The notes beneath the pieces are model-generated. The model had not been told where the DNA came from and searched no databases. It worked only from the letters and a program-made list of their open reading frames with translations. DNA of 64,000 nt from Bacillus zhangzhouensis (GTDB lineage: Bacteria > Bacillota > Bacilli > Bacillales > Bacillaceae). Position numbers and translations under genes: made by a program. Shown piece by piece: positions 53,720 through 62,757 of the stretch. Location: NCBI RefSeq assembly GCF_000715205.1, contig NZ_JOTP01000012.1, positions 51,542-115,541 on the forward strand, in the 5' to 3' direction. The stretch's first letter is position 1; each line of letters opens with the position of its first letter.

Positions 53720-54901
53720 TCACACATACATCACCGGCGTTGATATTTTAATAATCTTCCCACCTCGACGATAAAATCTTGGAACGCGGCGGCTTAATGT
53801 AGCGATAACTTCATAGTTAATCGTATTGAGCATTTCGGCGATTTCATCGACAGAAATGTCCCCGCCTTTTTGACGCCCGTAAATGACGACTTCCTCGCCT
53901 TGCTTTGCTTTCATTTCTCCTAAGCTGATCATGGTCATATCCATCGTGACTCGGCCCGCAATTGGCACTCGTTTTCCTCTGAAAAGCATAAATCCTCGAT
54001 TCGATAAAGCACGCGAGTACCCATCCGCATAACCAATCGGTATGGTCGCAATGACTTCATCAGGCTTTGCCACATAGGTAGCTCCGTAACTGACTGTCCT
54101 CGGCTTCGTCACCATTTCCTTCACGAAAGCAATTCTTGCCTTTAAACTCAGAGCCGGCTCTAGTTGTACAGCATCTAAGCTTTCAATATATTGCGAGGGA
54201 TACAGTCCATAAAGCCCGATGCCCAGCCGAATCATATCAGCACTAAATTCAGGAAATGCAATAGAAGCCGCAGTATTGTTCATATGTACGGTAGGCAGTG
54301 GAATTCCTTGTTTTTTTAGAAAACGAAGAAAATCAATAAAAATACTGTGCTGAAGTAATGTGAAATCAGGGTCTGGTTCATCCGCAGTTGAGAAATGCGT
54401 AAAGATTCCATCCCATCTGAGGTACTCACTTTCTTCAAGTGCCTCAACGACTTCCAAAAGCTCTTCCTTCGTCCGAACGCCTAGTCGCCCCATGCCTGTG
54501 TCGACATTGACATGAATGCCAAGCCGATGCTGACTTTCTTCTTCCGCTAAAATGGCATTGGCTTGATTGATCCAGTCCGCACGTAGACCGGATAAGTCAA
54601 TTCTCCAGGCCGCAGCTTTTTTCACACAGTCGAGCGGGGTAAATCCAAGCACCAGAATAGGCGCTTCAATTTTCGCTCTTCGCAATACAATTCCTTCTTC
54701 CAAGCTGGCAACCGCCAGCTCTGTCGCGCCGCTTTCCAGTGCCTGTCTGGCCACCTCCACTGAACCATGTCCATAAGCATTTGCTTTCACTACAGCCATG
54801 ATCTTACTTTTCCTTGGAATATGCGCTTGAATCGCCTCAATATTTCTTTTAATCGCATCAAGATTGACTTCAATCCAGACTTCCCGGCAGAGCTTTATCA
54901 T
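53720..54901 (-). CDS. alr: Alanine racemase
   Basis: PLP enzyme giving D-alanine for the wall. 393 residues. VVKANAYGHG carries the PLP Lys (about Lys39), VDTGMGRLGVR and MNNTAASIAFP line the barrel, RLGIGLYGLYPS is the PLP phosphate site, and the catalytic Tyr is in VSYGATYVA (about 272). GAGGAGG precedes the ATG. It is one of probably two alr genes in the genome; this one may match B. subtilis yncD. Bases 54570-54688 are copied into the flagellin 1 insert. Confidence 0.92.
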   Translation of the reverse strand: MIKLCREVWIEVNLDAIKRNIEAIQAHIPRKSKIMAVVKANAYGHGSVEVARQALESGATELAVASLEEGIVLRRAKIEAPILVLGFTPLDCVKKAAAWRIDLSGLRADWINQANAILAEEESQHRLGIHVNVDTGMGRLGVRTKEELLEVVEALEESEYLRWDGIFTHFSTADEPDPDFTLLQHSIFIDFLRFLKKQGIPLPTVHMNNTAASIAFPEFSADMIRLGIGLYGLYPSQYIESLDAVQLEPALSLKARIAFVKEMVTKPRTVSYGATYVAKPDEVIATIPIGYADGYSRALSNRGFMLFRGKRVPIAGRVTMDMTMISLGEMKAKQGEEVVIYGRQKGGDISVDEIAEMLNTINYEVIATLSRRVPRFYRRGGKIIKISTPVMYV

Positions 54902-55162
54902 TTATCGTTCCTCCTCATAAAATGAGTGATTCCTATATCAATGTTCGCTTTCGTGTCTAGTCTATCTTTATTCATTTTTAAGTAAAAACATTCAAGCACA
55001 ACAGAACAAAAAAATGAAAATAATTACTAAATATGTATATTTTTTGAACTTATTATGCTTTAGACAATATTTGACATTATTCTCCTGTCCTTTTTGCTAT
55101 TCTCTTAAGTATCTATTAAACATTGTTTAATAGAAGAATATAATGAAAAGGGAGATGTTTTT

Positions 55163-55426
55163 ATGATTAAGGGGAAAATGAAAAAAATAGTGGGCGCTGC
55201 TGTATTCACTGGTGCTTTAATGTTCTCTGCAATTCCTGCTGATGCAGCTTCGAATTTAATACCTATTAGGGACAAGTATGATGGCTATCAATATCAATGG
55301 AATGGCTACAATAGCAAAGGAGTAGCAACCGTCACCGTTTTCTCTAGAGATTCGAATGGTAAGTCTTACTCTAATACTTATGAATGTGTCACTGTTATAA
55401 GCGGTACTTGCTACGTTTACGAATAA
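55163..55426 (+). CDS. Small secreted protein, unknown function
   Basis: 87 residues. A signal peptide (KKIVGAAVFTGALMFSAIPADA, cleavage after ADA) leaves a mature part of about 58 residues with two Cys near the C-terminus (YECVTVISGTCYVYE) and many Tyr/Asn. The composition suits a small extracellular, possibly antimicrobial or matrix, protein, but I recognise no family. AGGGAG lies upstream and a strong terminator directly downstream, so it is a one-gene unit. Confidence 0.7.
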   Translation: MIKGKMKKIVGAAVFTGALMFSAIPADAASNLIPIRDKYDGYQYQWNGYNSKGVATVTVFSRDSNGKSYSNTYECVTVISGTCYVYE

Positions 55427-55442
55427 TGTAAAAGATTCATAA

Positions 55443-55480
55443 AAAATCTGCCTCACCAAATTGTTGAGGCAGATTTTTTA
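55443..55480. terminator. Terminator after the small secreted protein
   Basis: AAATCTGCCTCA pairs with TGAGGCAGATTT, followed by Ts. A second hairpin, GGAGTCACA with TGTGACTCC, lies at 55518-55543. Confidence 0.9.
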
Positions 55481-55661
55481 TTTCTGCTTCGCTTGATCAA
55501 TGACATCTAATTAAGAAGAGGAGTCACATAGAACTGTGACTCCTTCAGAACATAATATGTTGTGTATCTTTCAATCTTCAATGGGTTTCGTTCATCTTTC
55601 TAAGGAATGAGCCCTTTGCTTCCTACATTATCCTTATTATCTCGTAGCATCTACAAACTAC

Positions 55662-56120
55662 CTAGACGATCGGAAGTAAGAACTCACACACCTTATCTTC
55701 CCCTTCTTCTTCTCTATATCGCTCTATAATAGGAGCCTGACGCATGTCCAAATGATTGTTTTGAATAACATGGGGTAAATGACTCCAAAACAAATTCACT
55801 TTTTCAGTCGTATGTGCCACCGTAAAAACGGCATATTTCCCCCCTTCAAAATGACCAGTCTGAACCATTTGATCTTTTGAAAAATCTTTATTTGTCATTA
55901 ACATGAGGTCATATCTGCATCTTTCAGGTAAAGTTCTTTCGGGATGATCTTGAGGAACACCATATATCCCATATTCCTCTAATTCATCATTTAAATGATG
56001 TTGAGCTATCCATTTTTTAAAACTTTTCATCATATCTAAATTCTTTTTGCTGCCGTATGGTCCTATATTTCTCATATACACCATTTTCATATTCTTTAAC
56101 ATTTCAATTTTGTAATTCAT
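55662..56120 (-). CDS. GyrI-like small-molecule-binding protein
   Basis: 152 residues of the GyrI/AraC-effector-binding fold. MVYMRNIGPYGSKKNLDM at the start, YGVPQDHPERTLPERCRYDLML in the centre and GHFEGGKYAVFTVAHTTEKVNLFW follow the family pattern. It has no DNA-binding domain. Members bind hydrophobic drugs or inhibit gyrase. ATG at 56120 is chosen by TTGGAGGG upstream. Confidence 0.8.
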   Translation of the reverse strand: MNYKIEMLKNMKMVYMRNIGPYGSKKNLDMMKSFKKWIAQHHLNDELEEYGIYGVPQDHPERTLPERCRYDLMLMTNKDFSKDQMVQTGHFEGGKYAVFTVAHTTEKVNLFWSHLPHVIQNNHLDMRQAPIIERYREEEGEDKVCEFLLPIV

Positions 56121-56485
56121 GATTTCCCTCCAACACTTTATTGGAAGATTGGCCAATCATTCCTTACATCCAACGGTAACATCCTTTAAAATATAATGCA
56201 GTAGGTTATTAAAAATAAATGAATTCATTATAAAAAATACATATTTAGGAATATCATTTATAAGATGTTCGTTTTTTAAAAACAAAAAAGAACGACCATT
56301 GGCCGCTCACTTATTATTGATTTTACCATTGTCTTTTGCTTATCCTCAGTATGTTTTTTGTAGACTGATTCATGTGATTACTAAATATGTAAAAAATAGA
56401 GTATAGCTAACCATTCTGTTTAATACCTTTAGTATTCAACCTTTACTAATACTAGATAAAAAGCCCTTCAAAGGGCTTTTTTAGT
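56121..56485. other. Intergenic region with two minus-strand terminators
   Basis: A strong terminator (AAAAGCCCTT/AAGGGCTTTT, 56457-56482) ends phr. A second hairpin, GAGCGGCC-aat-GGTCGTTC followed by Ts on the minus strand (56283-56310), has no gene upstream of it apart from phr; the 150 bases between could hold a small RNA or only a leader. No ORF longer than 15 codons is convincing. Confidence 0.45.
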
Positions 56486-56617
56486 TTAAACAAAATAACC
56501 GATACTTGATGTATGTCCTCTTTGGGCTTCATTATGGATATCGTTTGATGAAACATAACTAAAAGCACATAACACACTGACAATTATTAATACGGTTGCT
56601 ACTGACTTAAATTTCAT
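56486..56617 (-). CDS. Phr pre-peptide (quorum signal)
   Basis: 43 residues: a signal-like N-terminus (MKFKSVATVLIIVSVLCAFSYVSS) and a polar C-terminal part. The run QRGHT resembles Phr pentapeptides of the xRGxT type (for example the PhrC signal ERGMT), but here seven residues follow it. The peptide would be exported, trimmed, re-imported by Opp and inhibit the Rap protein. It overlaps the 3' end of rap by 11 bases, the normal rap-phr layout. GGGGAG is 9 bases upstream. Confidence 0.8.
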   Translation of the reverse strand: MKFKSVATVLIIVSVLCAFSYVSSNDIHNEAQRGHTSSIGYFV

Positions 56618-57740
56618 AAAGACAGTCTCCCCTTTTAATTTGGTGTTGGAAATATAGAATCTTCTCATAAAATTCGTTTGAGCGTTCTATATCTCCTGCT
56701 TTATTATAATGCTTCACTGCATCTTTCGCTAAATCTTCAAGATTTGCAAAAAAAGACTTTGATTCCAAATAAGCCATTGATTCTTCTATACGGCTAACAT
56801 CGTTATCGATATATAGTGATCTCAACATAATGAATGTATTGATAAAAATATCATCCTTTAATTTTTCAGCTAGTTCAATCCCATAATTTAATGCATACAA
56901 ACCTAAATCATTCTGTTCACTTTTAAAGTATGATTTTGTCAACATGACGAGCGGATCAAGAATTTTGTTTAGATGCTCATATCCTTGTTCTTTAAATGAA
57001 TGAATAGATTCGTTAAAGTATTTAATTGCCATTAATAGTTCATTGTTATGAAAATAACTCAACCCTAAATTATAAAGCGCTGATCCTTTTAATCGTTTTG
57101 TTGAGTTGTCGGCGGCTTTTTCTAGTGCGTATTCAAAATGGGGGATTGCTTTTTCGGGGCAGCCCATATCGATATAGTTTAATCCAATGACAAAAGAACA
57201 TTGGATTTCTCTTACTGTGTATGTATCTTTTTCTCTATAGCACTCTATCGCCTGGGCGATATGATGCATGGACATGTGGGTTTGTTTCATGTGGTAATAG
57301 ATTTCAGCCATCTTGTAATTGAACTCAGCACGTTCAATATCATCACTGACAAGAGATAGCTTTTTTTCTGCCCGCTTATAGAAGGTAATGGCATTTAGGT
57401 ATTCATAGTTTTCAAATTCGTACATGCCGTAGAAAAAATTGAAGTAATACTCGAGTAATCCTGTTAATTTCTCTTGATCCTTTTTTATCTTCATTGCTAG
57501 TTGCCTAAAGTTGGCTCGCTCTTTTCCATTTTCTAAAGGAGTCAAGTAATCTAGCATTAATTGATGTCTAAATTCCATGAGTGAGAAATACAATAATAAA
57601 TCCTGGTTCTCTTCCATATGATAGAGCATCGATTTGATTTCTTCTTTATATGCCTCGGCATCCGGCACGTTAAATCTTTGAATATGATAATACCATTCAT
57701 TGATTTTCAAGCCGACGTGAGAAGAAAGTACTTTCTCCAT
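56607..57740 (-). CDS. Rap-family response-regulator aspartate phosphatase
   Basis: 377 residues. An N-terminal three-helix bundle (about 1-70) precedes TPR repeats (for example FNYKMAEIYYHMKQTHMSMHH, ALYNLGLSYFHNNELLMAIKYF). Rap proteins dephosphorylate Spo0F or block regulators such as ComA; which one applies here cannot be told. ATG at 57740 is used rather than TTG one codon earlier. The inhibitor peptide gene overlaps its end. Confidence 0.9.
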   Translation of the reverse strand: MEKVLSSHVGLKINEWYYHIQRFNVPDAEAYKEEIKSMLYHMEENQDLLLYFSLMEFRHQLMLDYLTPLENGKERANFRQLAMKIKKDQEKLTGLLEYYFNFFYGMYEFENYEYLNAITFYKRAEKKLSLVSDDIERAEFNYKMAEIYYHMKQTHMSMHHIAQAIECYREKDTYTVREIQCSFVIGLNYIDMGCPEKAIPHFEYALEKAADNSTKRLKGSALYNLGLSYFHNNELLMAIKYFNESIHSFKEQGYEHLNKILDPLVMLTKSYFKSEQNDLGLYALNYGIELAEKLKDDIFINTFIMLRSLYIDNDVSRIEESMAYLESKSFFANLEDLAKDAVKHYNKAGDIERSNEFYEKILYFQHQIKRGDCLYEI

Positions 57741-57868
57741 CAATCCTTACCCCTTCCTCTATTTTCCCTATAATGACATATATTATCATTTCAAGAATCA
57801 TTCGACACCGAAAAGAAACCGCAAAAAAAGCCCCTTTAGAGGAGCCGTGTGAATCATAGTAGATGCCA

Positions 57869-58012
57869 TTACATTTCTTCATAAACAAGGAACCAGTATT
57901 CATATCCAGATTCCCCTTCTTCTACAACAGCCTTCCAGCCCTTTTTTTATAAAAAGAGAGCGCTTTGTGATTTTGGAGACACGTTTGAGTGTGACTGGTG
58001 ACGGGATTCAAA
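57869..58012 (-). pseudogene. C-terminal remnant of a GNAT acetyltransferase
   Basis: Minus-strand frames spell LQNHKALSFYKK and, after a one-base shift at an A/G run, GWKAVVEEGESGYEYWFLVYEEM followed by a stop. The ALSFYKK-GW pattern is the end of a GNAT fold. No start or N-terminal half remains, so it is a broken remnant in the 330-base gap between rap and tetR. Confidence 0.55.
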
Positions 58013-58070
58013 ATAGAGGATAGTCTATGGTACTTGATTCTCTAATCAGCATCACATCAACCCCTATGTT

Positions 58071-58652
58071 TTAATTTGGATGTGATTCCACCTCTAGGAT
58101 GCGTTTTGCCTGTATCTTGCCTGCTAGTAATAATTGATCACTGAAATTCGAATCATTGACAGCGCGTGCTAGAGCAATTGTACCGACCAGGCTGCTTACT
58201 AGCGCGTAACTGGTAGAGACATCAATGTTTGCCGTATCGGCTATAAACTCCATAAATCGCTTCAATTCATCGGTATAGGCTTGTCGAACCTCTTGCGATA
58301 ATTGAGAAACCTCCCCTGCCAATGCAGGCAGTATACAACCGACCTCCGTCTGATCCCTATGAACGGAACTTAAATAGAATTCAATGATGGTCTGAATTCG
58401 AGGCTGGTCTGCTTTCTTGTCAGCTACATTTTGCAACAGCTTTATCGTATCGCTAATGGCAAAATGAAAAGCCTCTATCACCAACTGATCTTTGTTCTTA
58501 AAGTGGGCGTAAAACCCGCCATGAGTTAGACCTGCCCCCTTCATGATGAATGGTAAACTGATATGACGAACGCCATTTGTTCGAAATGCTTTTGCAGCAC
58601 TTTCAATGATCTGCTCTCTGACTTTTAACTTATGGCCTGTCGGATAAGGCAT
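58071..58652 (-). CDS. TetR-family repressor of the orphan lpd
   Basis: 193 residues. HTH: AAKAFRTNGVRHISLPFIMKGAGLTHGGFYAHFKNKDQLV, the pattern of the YxaF/LmrA-like group, then a ligand domain with GCILPALAGEVSQLS. ATG at 58652 has GAAGGGGG upstream. It is divergent from the lipoamide dehydrogenase gene with a long palindrome between them. Confidence 0.85.
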   Translation of the reverse strand: MPYPTGHKLKVREQIIESAAKAFRTNGVRHISLPFIMKGAGLTHGGFYAHFKNKDQLVIEAFHFAISDTIKLLQNVADKKADQPRIQTIIEFYLSSVHRDQTEVGCILPALAGEVSQLSQEVRQAYTDELKRFMEFIADTANIDVSTSYALVSSLVGTIALARAVNDSNFSDQLLLAGKIQAKRILEVESHPN

Positions 58653-58768
58653 CTCTTCCGAACCCCCTTCTCTTTCACTCATTCTAAGCGTATTTATCAA
58701 AATATTATATTCATCATATTATCTTGTGTCAATTGACTGAAATCCATCTTCCCTCACCCAGATGGTAT

Positions 58769-58819
58769 TGACTTCATTAAAATATGATGACTATAATATA
58801 TTATGATCATCATATTTTG
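58769..58819 (+). promoter_or_regulatory. Promoter of the orphan lpd covered by a 40-bp palindrome
   Basis: TTGACT (58769-58774) and TATAAT (58793-58798) are 18 bases apart. AAAATATGATGA (58780-58791) mirrors TCATCATATTTT (58808-58819), and ATAATATATTAT lies at the centre. A bound TetR dimer pair would block the -10. Confidence 0.8.
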
Positions 58820-58836
58820 AGGTGGAGGTACATGAA

Positions 58837-60231
58837 ATGATTCATTTAGAGACAGTAGATACCTTAGTGATTGGATCAGGTCCGGGAGGCTACGTGGCGG
58901 CATTACGTTCAGCAAATCTTGGCATGAAGACAGCGATTGTAGAACGTGATCAGTTAGGCGGAGTATGCACCCATGTAGGTTGTATTCCTTCTAAAGCACT
59001 AATTGCAGAAGCAGAGCGTTTCAAACTCCGCACACAATTGGGTGTTTTTCAAGAAGGCGATTCTTTCAAGGAAGCTCAAGCGTTTAAAATAGCTGTTGTG
59101 AAAAAACAAGCTGGAGGCGTCCAATTTTTGTTAAAGTCAGCGGGAGTTACAATTCTAGAAGGCGAAGCAAGCTTAATCGATCAGCATACAGCAGCGATTC
59201 AACATTTCGAACAAGGGGAAAAGCGTATCACCTTCAGACATCTAATACTAGCAACCGGTTCCCGCCCAATTGAAATTAGATCACTCCCTTTCGGAGGTCG
59301 TATATTGTCTTCCACTGAAGCACTATCCCTTCCCAAGATTCCAAGAAATCTTGTCGTAGTTGGGGGCGGTTATATTGGGGTGGAACTAGGACAGATGTTT
59401 GCAAGATTTGGAACGAAAGTCACCATTTTGGAAGGCGGAGAACAAATATTGCCTGGCTTTGAAAGTGAACTTGTCTCGCCTGTCGTTCGTCAACTGAAAG
59501 AAGATGAAATCACACTGATAACAGGAGCAAACGTCACAGGTGCCGACCAGCATACAAGCGGAATTGACCTTCATTATGAGAAGCAGGAAGTGCGCTACAC
59601 GGTGAATGCGGAATATGCACTGATTACTGTAGGAAGGAAACCGAATACAGATGGAACATTAGGTCTTGATTCTATCGGGTTGTCCATGACCCCTCAAGGA
59701 CTGATTGAAATTGATGAACAATGCAGAACATCAATTCCGCATATATATGCCATTGGTGATATCATCCATGGTCCTGCTCTAGCCCATAAAGCTTCCTATG
59801 AAGCGAAGGTTGCAGCAGAAGCTATCAGCGGTAAACCCTCAATGATAGATTATAAAGCGATCCCACTTGTTGTTTTTTCCAGCCCAGAATTGGCCGGCGT
59901 TGGACTGAGTGAAACTGATTGTAAGCTAAAATCCATTCCAGTTGTCATTGGCAAATCAATGTTCTCTATTAATGGTAAAGCGCTAGCATTAAAAGAACCA
60001 GAAGGCTTTGTGAAGATTGTAGCCCATGCTGAATCTGGTCTTATTTTAGGAGCACAAATCGTAGGTGCTGAAGCATCTACTCTTATATCAGAACTTTCTC
60101 TCTCTATTGAAATTGGCGCTACAGCAGAAGATTTAGCAATGACAATTCATCCTCACCCAACGTTAGGTGAAATCATCATGGAAGCCGCAGAAATGGCCAG
60201 CCGTAAAGTTGAAAAGTATCTTGCACAATAA
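58837..60231 (+). CDS. Orphan dihydrolipoyl dehydrogenase-type flavoprotein
   Basis: 464 residues: FAD motif IGSGPGGYVAALRSA, redox pair GGVCTHVGCIPSKAL, NAD motif VVGGGYIGVELGQMF, YAIGDIIHGPALAHKA and the HPHPTLGE active site. It carries Thr-His between the cysteines where most E3 proteins have Leu-Asn. No E1/E2 genes are next to it, so it may act in stress defence or be a spare E3. ATG at 58837 has GGAGG 8 bases upstream. Bases 59172-59523 are duplicated at the right edge. Confidence 0.88.
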   Translation: MIHLETVDTLVIGSGPGGYVAALRSANLGMKTAIVERDQLGGVCTHVGCIPSKALIAEAERFKLRTQLGVFQEGDSFKEAQAFKIAVVKKQAGGVQFLLKSAGVTILEGEASLIDQHTAAIQHFEQGEKRITFRHLILATGSRPIEIRSLPFGGRILSSTEALSLPKIPRNLVVVGGGYIGVELGQMFARFGTKVTILEGGEQILPGFESELVSPVVRQLKEDEITLITGANVTGADQHTSGIDLHYEKQEVRYTVNAEYALITVGRKPNTDGTLGLDSIGLSMTPQGLIEIDEQCRTSIPHIYAIGDIIHGPALAHKASYEAKVAAEAISGKPSMIDYKAIPLVVFSSPELAGVGLSETDCKLKSIPVVIGKSMFSINGKALALKEPEGFVKIVAHAESGLILGAQIVGAEASTLISELSLSIEIGATAEDLAMTIHPHPTLGEIIMEAAEMASRKVEKYLAQ

Positions 60232-60319
60232 ATGGTTTCGAGTGCAGCTTCTAAAAATAAAGCATCATAAGCGTCATCAGCCTATTTTGAAAATAGGCTG
60301 TGGCGATTTCATTTGATCG

Positions 60320-61477
60320 TTAATTGGGTCCTACTTTGCGTTGTTTTCCGAGATTCATAGACAACTGAACGCCAATCATCAGCATAACGATGACGAGCAT
60401 CGCAACAATGGAAGCATGGAAATGTCCGCTTAGATCGAAAACCAAGCCAATGAAAAATGGACCAAACCCTCCCATGATGTACCCACCCATCTGCGACATA
60501 GCTGACCACGTACCAGCTTCCTCCGGAGTACGCGTCTCTATAATCGGGAGCATAAGCGCTAAAGGAAATAATCCACCTGCCCCCATACCTAGGAAAATAA
60601 CGGCTGGCAAGATCGGCAATGGCAGTAGAAGAAATATGAGGCCAATCAGCTCTGACACACTGCATAAGACAAGAAATAATTTCGGCTTTCCTAAGCGATT
60701 TACGATTCCCGGAACGAGTAATGCCACCGGAATCTGAATAAGCGTAAATACCGTAAGCAGCATGGCAGCATATTGCGGACTATTTCCGAAACTAAGAGCA
60801 ATGGGTGAAATCCATGCCGTCAACGAATAGAACATGCTGGACATAAAGCCAAAGAACAGAGTGAATTGAATGGCTTTTTTGTTTCGCAGCGGCAGCCTGA
60901 GCGGCAAGGTTTCATGTCCAGCCTTTTGTTTTTTCCGAGCTAGACCTAGCCATAGGATTAGTGCGATAACCCCTAAAATAGCCCAGCAAGACAATGCAAT
61001 CGGAAGGTTATGCTGACTGCGAAGGTAAATTGGAATTGTGAAGCCCGAAGCAAGTGCTGCCCCTATTGTCATCGATATAGAATACACACTGACGATTCCC
61101 GGACTTTTCGGGAAGTACTTTTTGATAAAACTGGACAATAATGGTCCCGCAAAGCTAATTCCTATCCCTCCTGCAAACGCAGTCATGAGAAGGATCGCAA
61201 CAGATTGACTCGTACCACGCAGTGCGGTGGCGATTGTAATAAGGAGGATCGAGAAAAAAATGGTTCGCTCTAAACCAAACCGGCGGCTGAGTGTCGTCGC
61301 AACAGGAGCAAACACCCCCATACACAAGACCGGTAATGTGGTTAAAAGACTCGCTGTCAGTGCGTTTACTCCAAGCTCCGATTGAATCATACTCATCATG
61401 GAGGCCACAGACGTAATGATCGGCCGTAAGTTTAATGCAGCTAAAAATAAAGCGGCTAAATAAAATACTTTTTTCAT
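60320..61477 (-). CDS. MFS transporter, CynX/NimT type
   Basis: 385 residues with 12 hydrophobic segments. LAALFLAALNLRPIITSVASM at the start and PVLCMGVFAPVATTLSRRFGLERT are typical of the cyanate/nitroimidazole (CynX/NimT) transporters. Substrate unknown. It is divergent from a LysR gene over 127 bases, and that regulator probably controls it. A weak hairpin (CAGCCTATTTT/AAAATAGGCTG, 60277-60301) is downstream. Confidence 0.82.
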   Translation of the reverse strand: MKKVFYLAALFLAALNLRPIITSVASMMSMIQSELGVNALTASLLTTLPVLCMGVFAPVATTLSRRFGLERTIFFSILLITIATALRGTSQSVAILLMTAFAGGIGISFAGPLLSSFIKKYFPKSPGIVSVYSISMTIGAALASGFTIPIYLRSQHNLPIALSCWAILGVIALILWLGLARKKQKAGHETLPLRLPLRNKKAIQFTLFFGFMSSMFYSLTAWISPIALSFGNSPQYAAMLLTVFTLIQIPVALLVPGIVNRLGKPKLFLVLCSVSELIGLIFLLLPLPILPAVIFLGMGAGGLFPLALMLPIIETRTPEEAGTWSAMSQMGGYIMGGFGPFFIGLVFDLSGHFHASIVAMLVIVMLMIGVQLSMNLGKQRKVGPN

Positions 61478-61604
61478 AAATACTCTTCTTCCTCTCTCTT
61501 CTTGTTGAGGTTACTTTGAGTATACGTCTGCCACATTCATTGATCAATACAATAATTCGTATTATGATGATAGTAAAATACTATTGTTCATGAAAGGATG
61601 AAAT

Positions 61605-62495
61605 ATGGATACTCGAAACATTACGTATTTTATGGCAGTATTCGATCATCTCCATTTCACAAAAGCCGCAGAGCATTTAGGGATATCACAGCCCACACTA
61701 AGTCAGCAGATTCGGCTGCTTGAAGCAGAACTTGGGATGCCACTCTTTGATCGAATCGGCAAAAAAGTGGTTGCAACCGAAGCTGGTTCACTGCTTTATC
61801 AATATGGCATGAAAATGCTTCAAGCTGAAAGAGATGCGAAAAGTGCCATGAAAGAACTGTTATCTGAAAAGCGAGGAACCGTTCGTCTCGCAGTACTACC
61901 CTCCGATCTTGACTTTCAGCTTGTTCCGCTTTTTGTAGAATTCAAAACACATTATCCTGAAATCAATCTGAAGGCATTTTCAACCATATTCGTTCGTGAA
62001 GAGGTGCTTTCGCATAAAGTGGATCTCGGCATTGGCCTGCGTGGGCCTGCAGATAAGCGTCTCGTTCAAGTTCCACTTGGAAGTGAGCCCTACGAATTAT
62101 TTGTTCATTCTGACAGTGAGCTGGCAAAAAAGAGTGAAGTGACGTTGGAAGAGCTGACGCAGCATGCTTTAGTTATGTATCCGAAGGGTTATTTAGGCAG
62201 GGATTTAGTAGATGACGTATGTAAAAAACATGGTTTTGAATTGGACACCGTCATGGAGGTTGGGTCCGCATCTTCTTTATTGCAGTTAGTTGAAGCAGGT
62301 ATCGGTGCAACCATCCAGCCAAGAGGGCTATTAAAACAACATTCAACATGGCCTAATATTGTCTCTATCCCTATATCTGGGCCTGCTCCTATTCGGCACC
62401 TGGAGTTAACTTATTATGCAAATCGATTTGTGAGCAAAGCGCACAAGCAGCTGTCCGAATGGTTGATAGACTTTTTCAAAGCAAGAACAAGCTGA
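61605..62495 (+). CDS. LysR-family transcriptional regulator
   Basis: 296 residues. N-terminal HTH FTKAAEHLGISQPTLSQQIRLLEAELGMPLFDR (about 18-50), then a LysR substrate domain from about 90. GAAAGGATG precedes the ATG. It is divergent from the MFS transporter, the classic LysR target arrangement; the inducer is unknown. Confidence 0.88.
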   Translation: MDTRNITYFMAVFDHLHFTKAAEHLGISQPTLSQQIRLLEAELGMPLFDRIGKKVVATEAGSLLYQYGMKMLQAERDAKSAMKELLSEKRGTVRLAVLPSDLDFQLVPLFVEFKTHYPEINLKAFSTIFVREEVLSHKVDLGIGLRGPADKRLVQVPLGSEPYELFVHSDSELAKKSEVTLEELTQHALVMYPKGYLGRDLVDDVCKKHGFELDTVMEVGSASSLLQLVEAGIGATIQPRGLLKQHSTWPNIVSIPISGPAPIRHLELTYYANRFVSKAHKQLSEWLIDFFKARTS

Positions 62496-62757
62496 TCAGC
62501 GAGATAAAAACATGAAGAATTAAAATAGCTTATGTACACCGACCAGCAACTCGTAAGTCAGCGATTTGATCTGCATGCTCTATTATCACTTTTCTCGCTT
62601 CAATTTTTTTATGGATTGATGATGGTATAGAGTGTAACCGAAACCAAAAGACAGATAAAAATGAAAAAGAATAGCGTTTTCATCATGACTCATACGAATT
62701 GCAATCTATACATTTGTGCGTTAGTATGGATTATTACTTTTGAAAGGACGTATGGAT

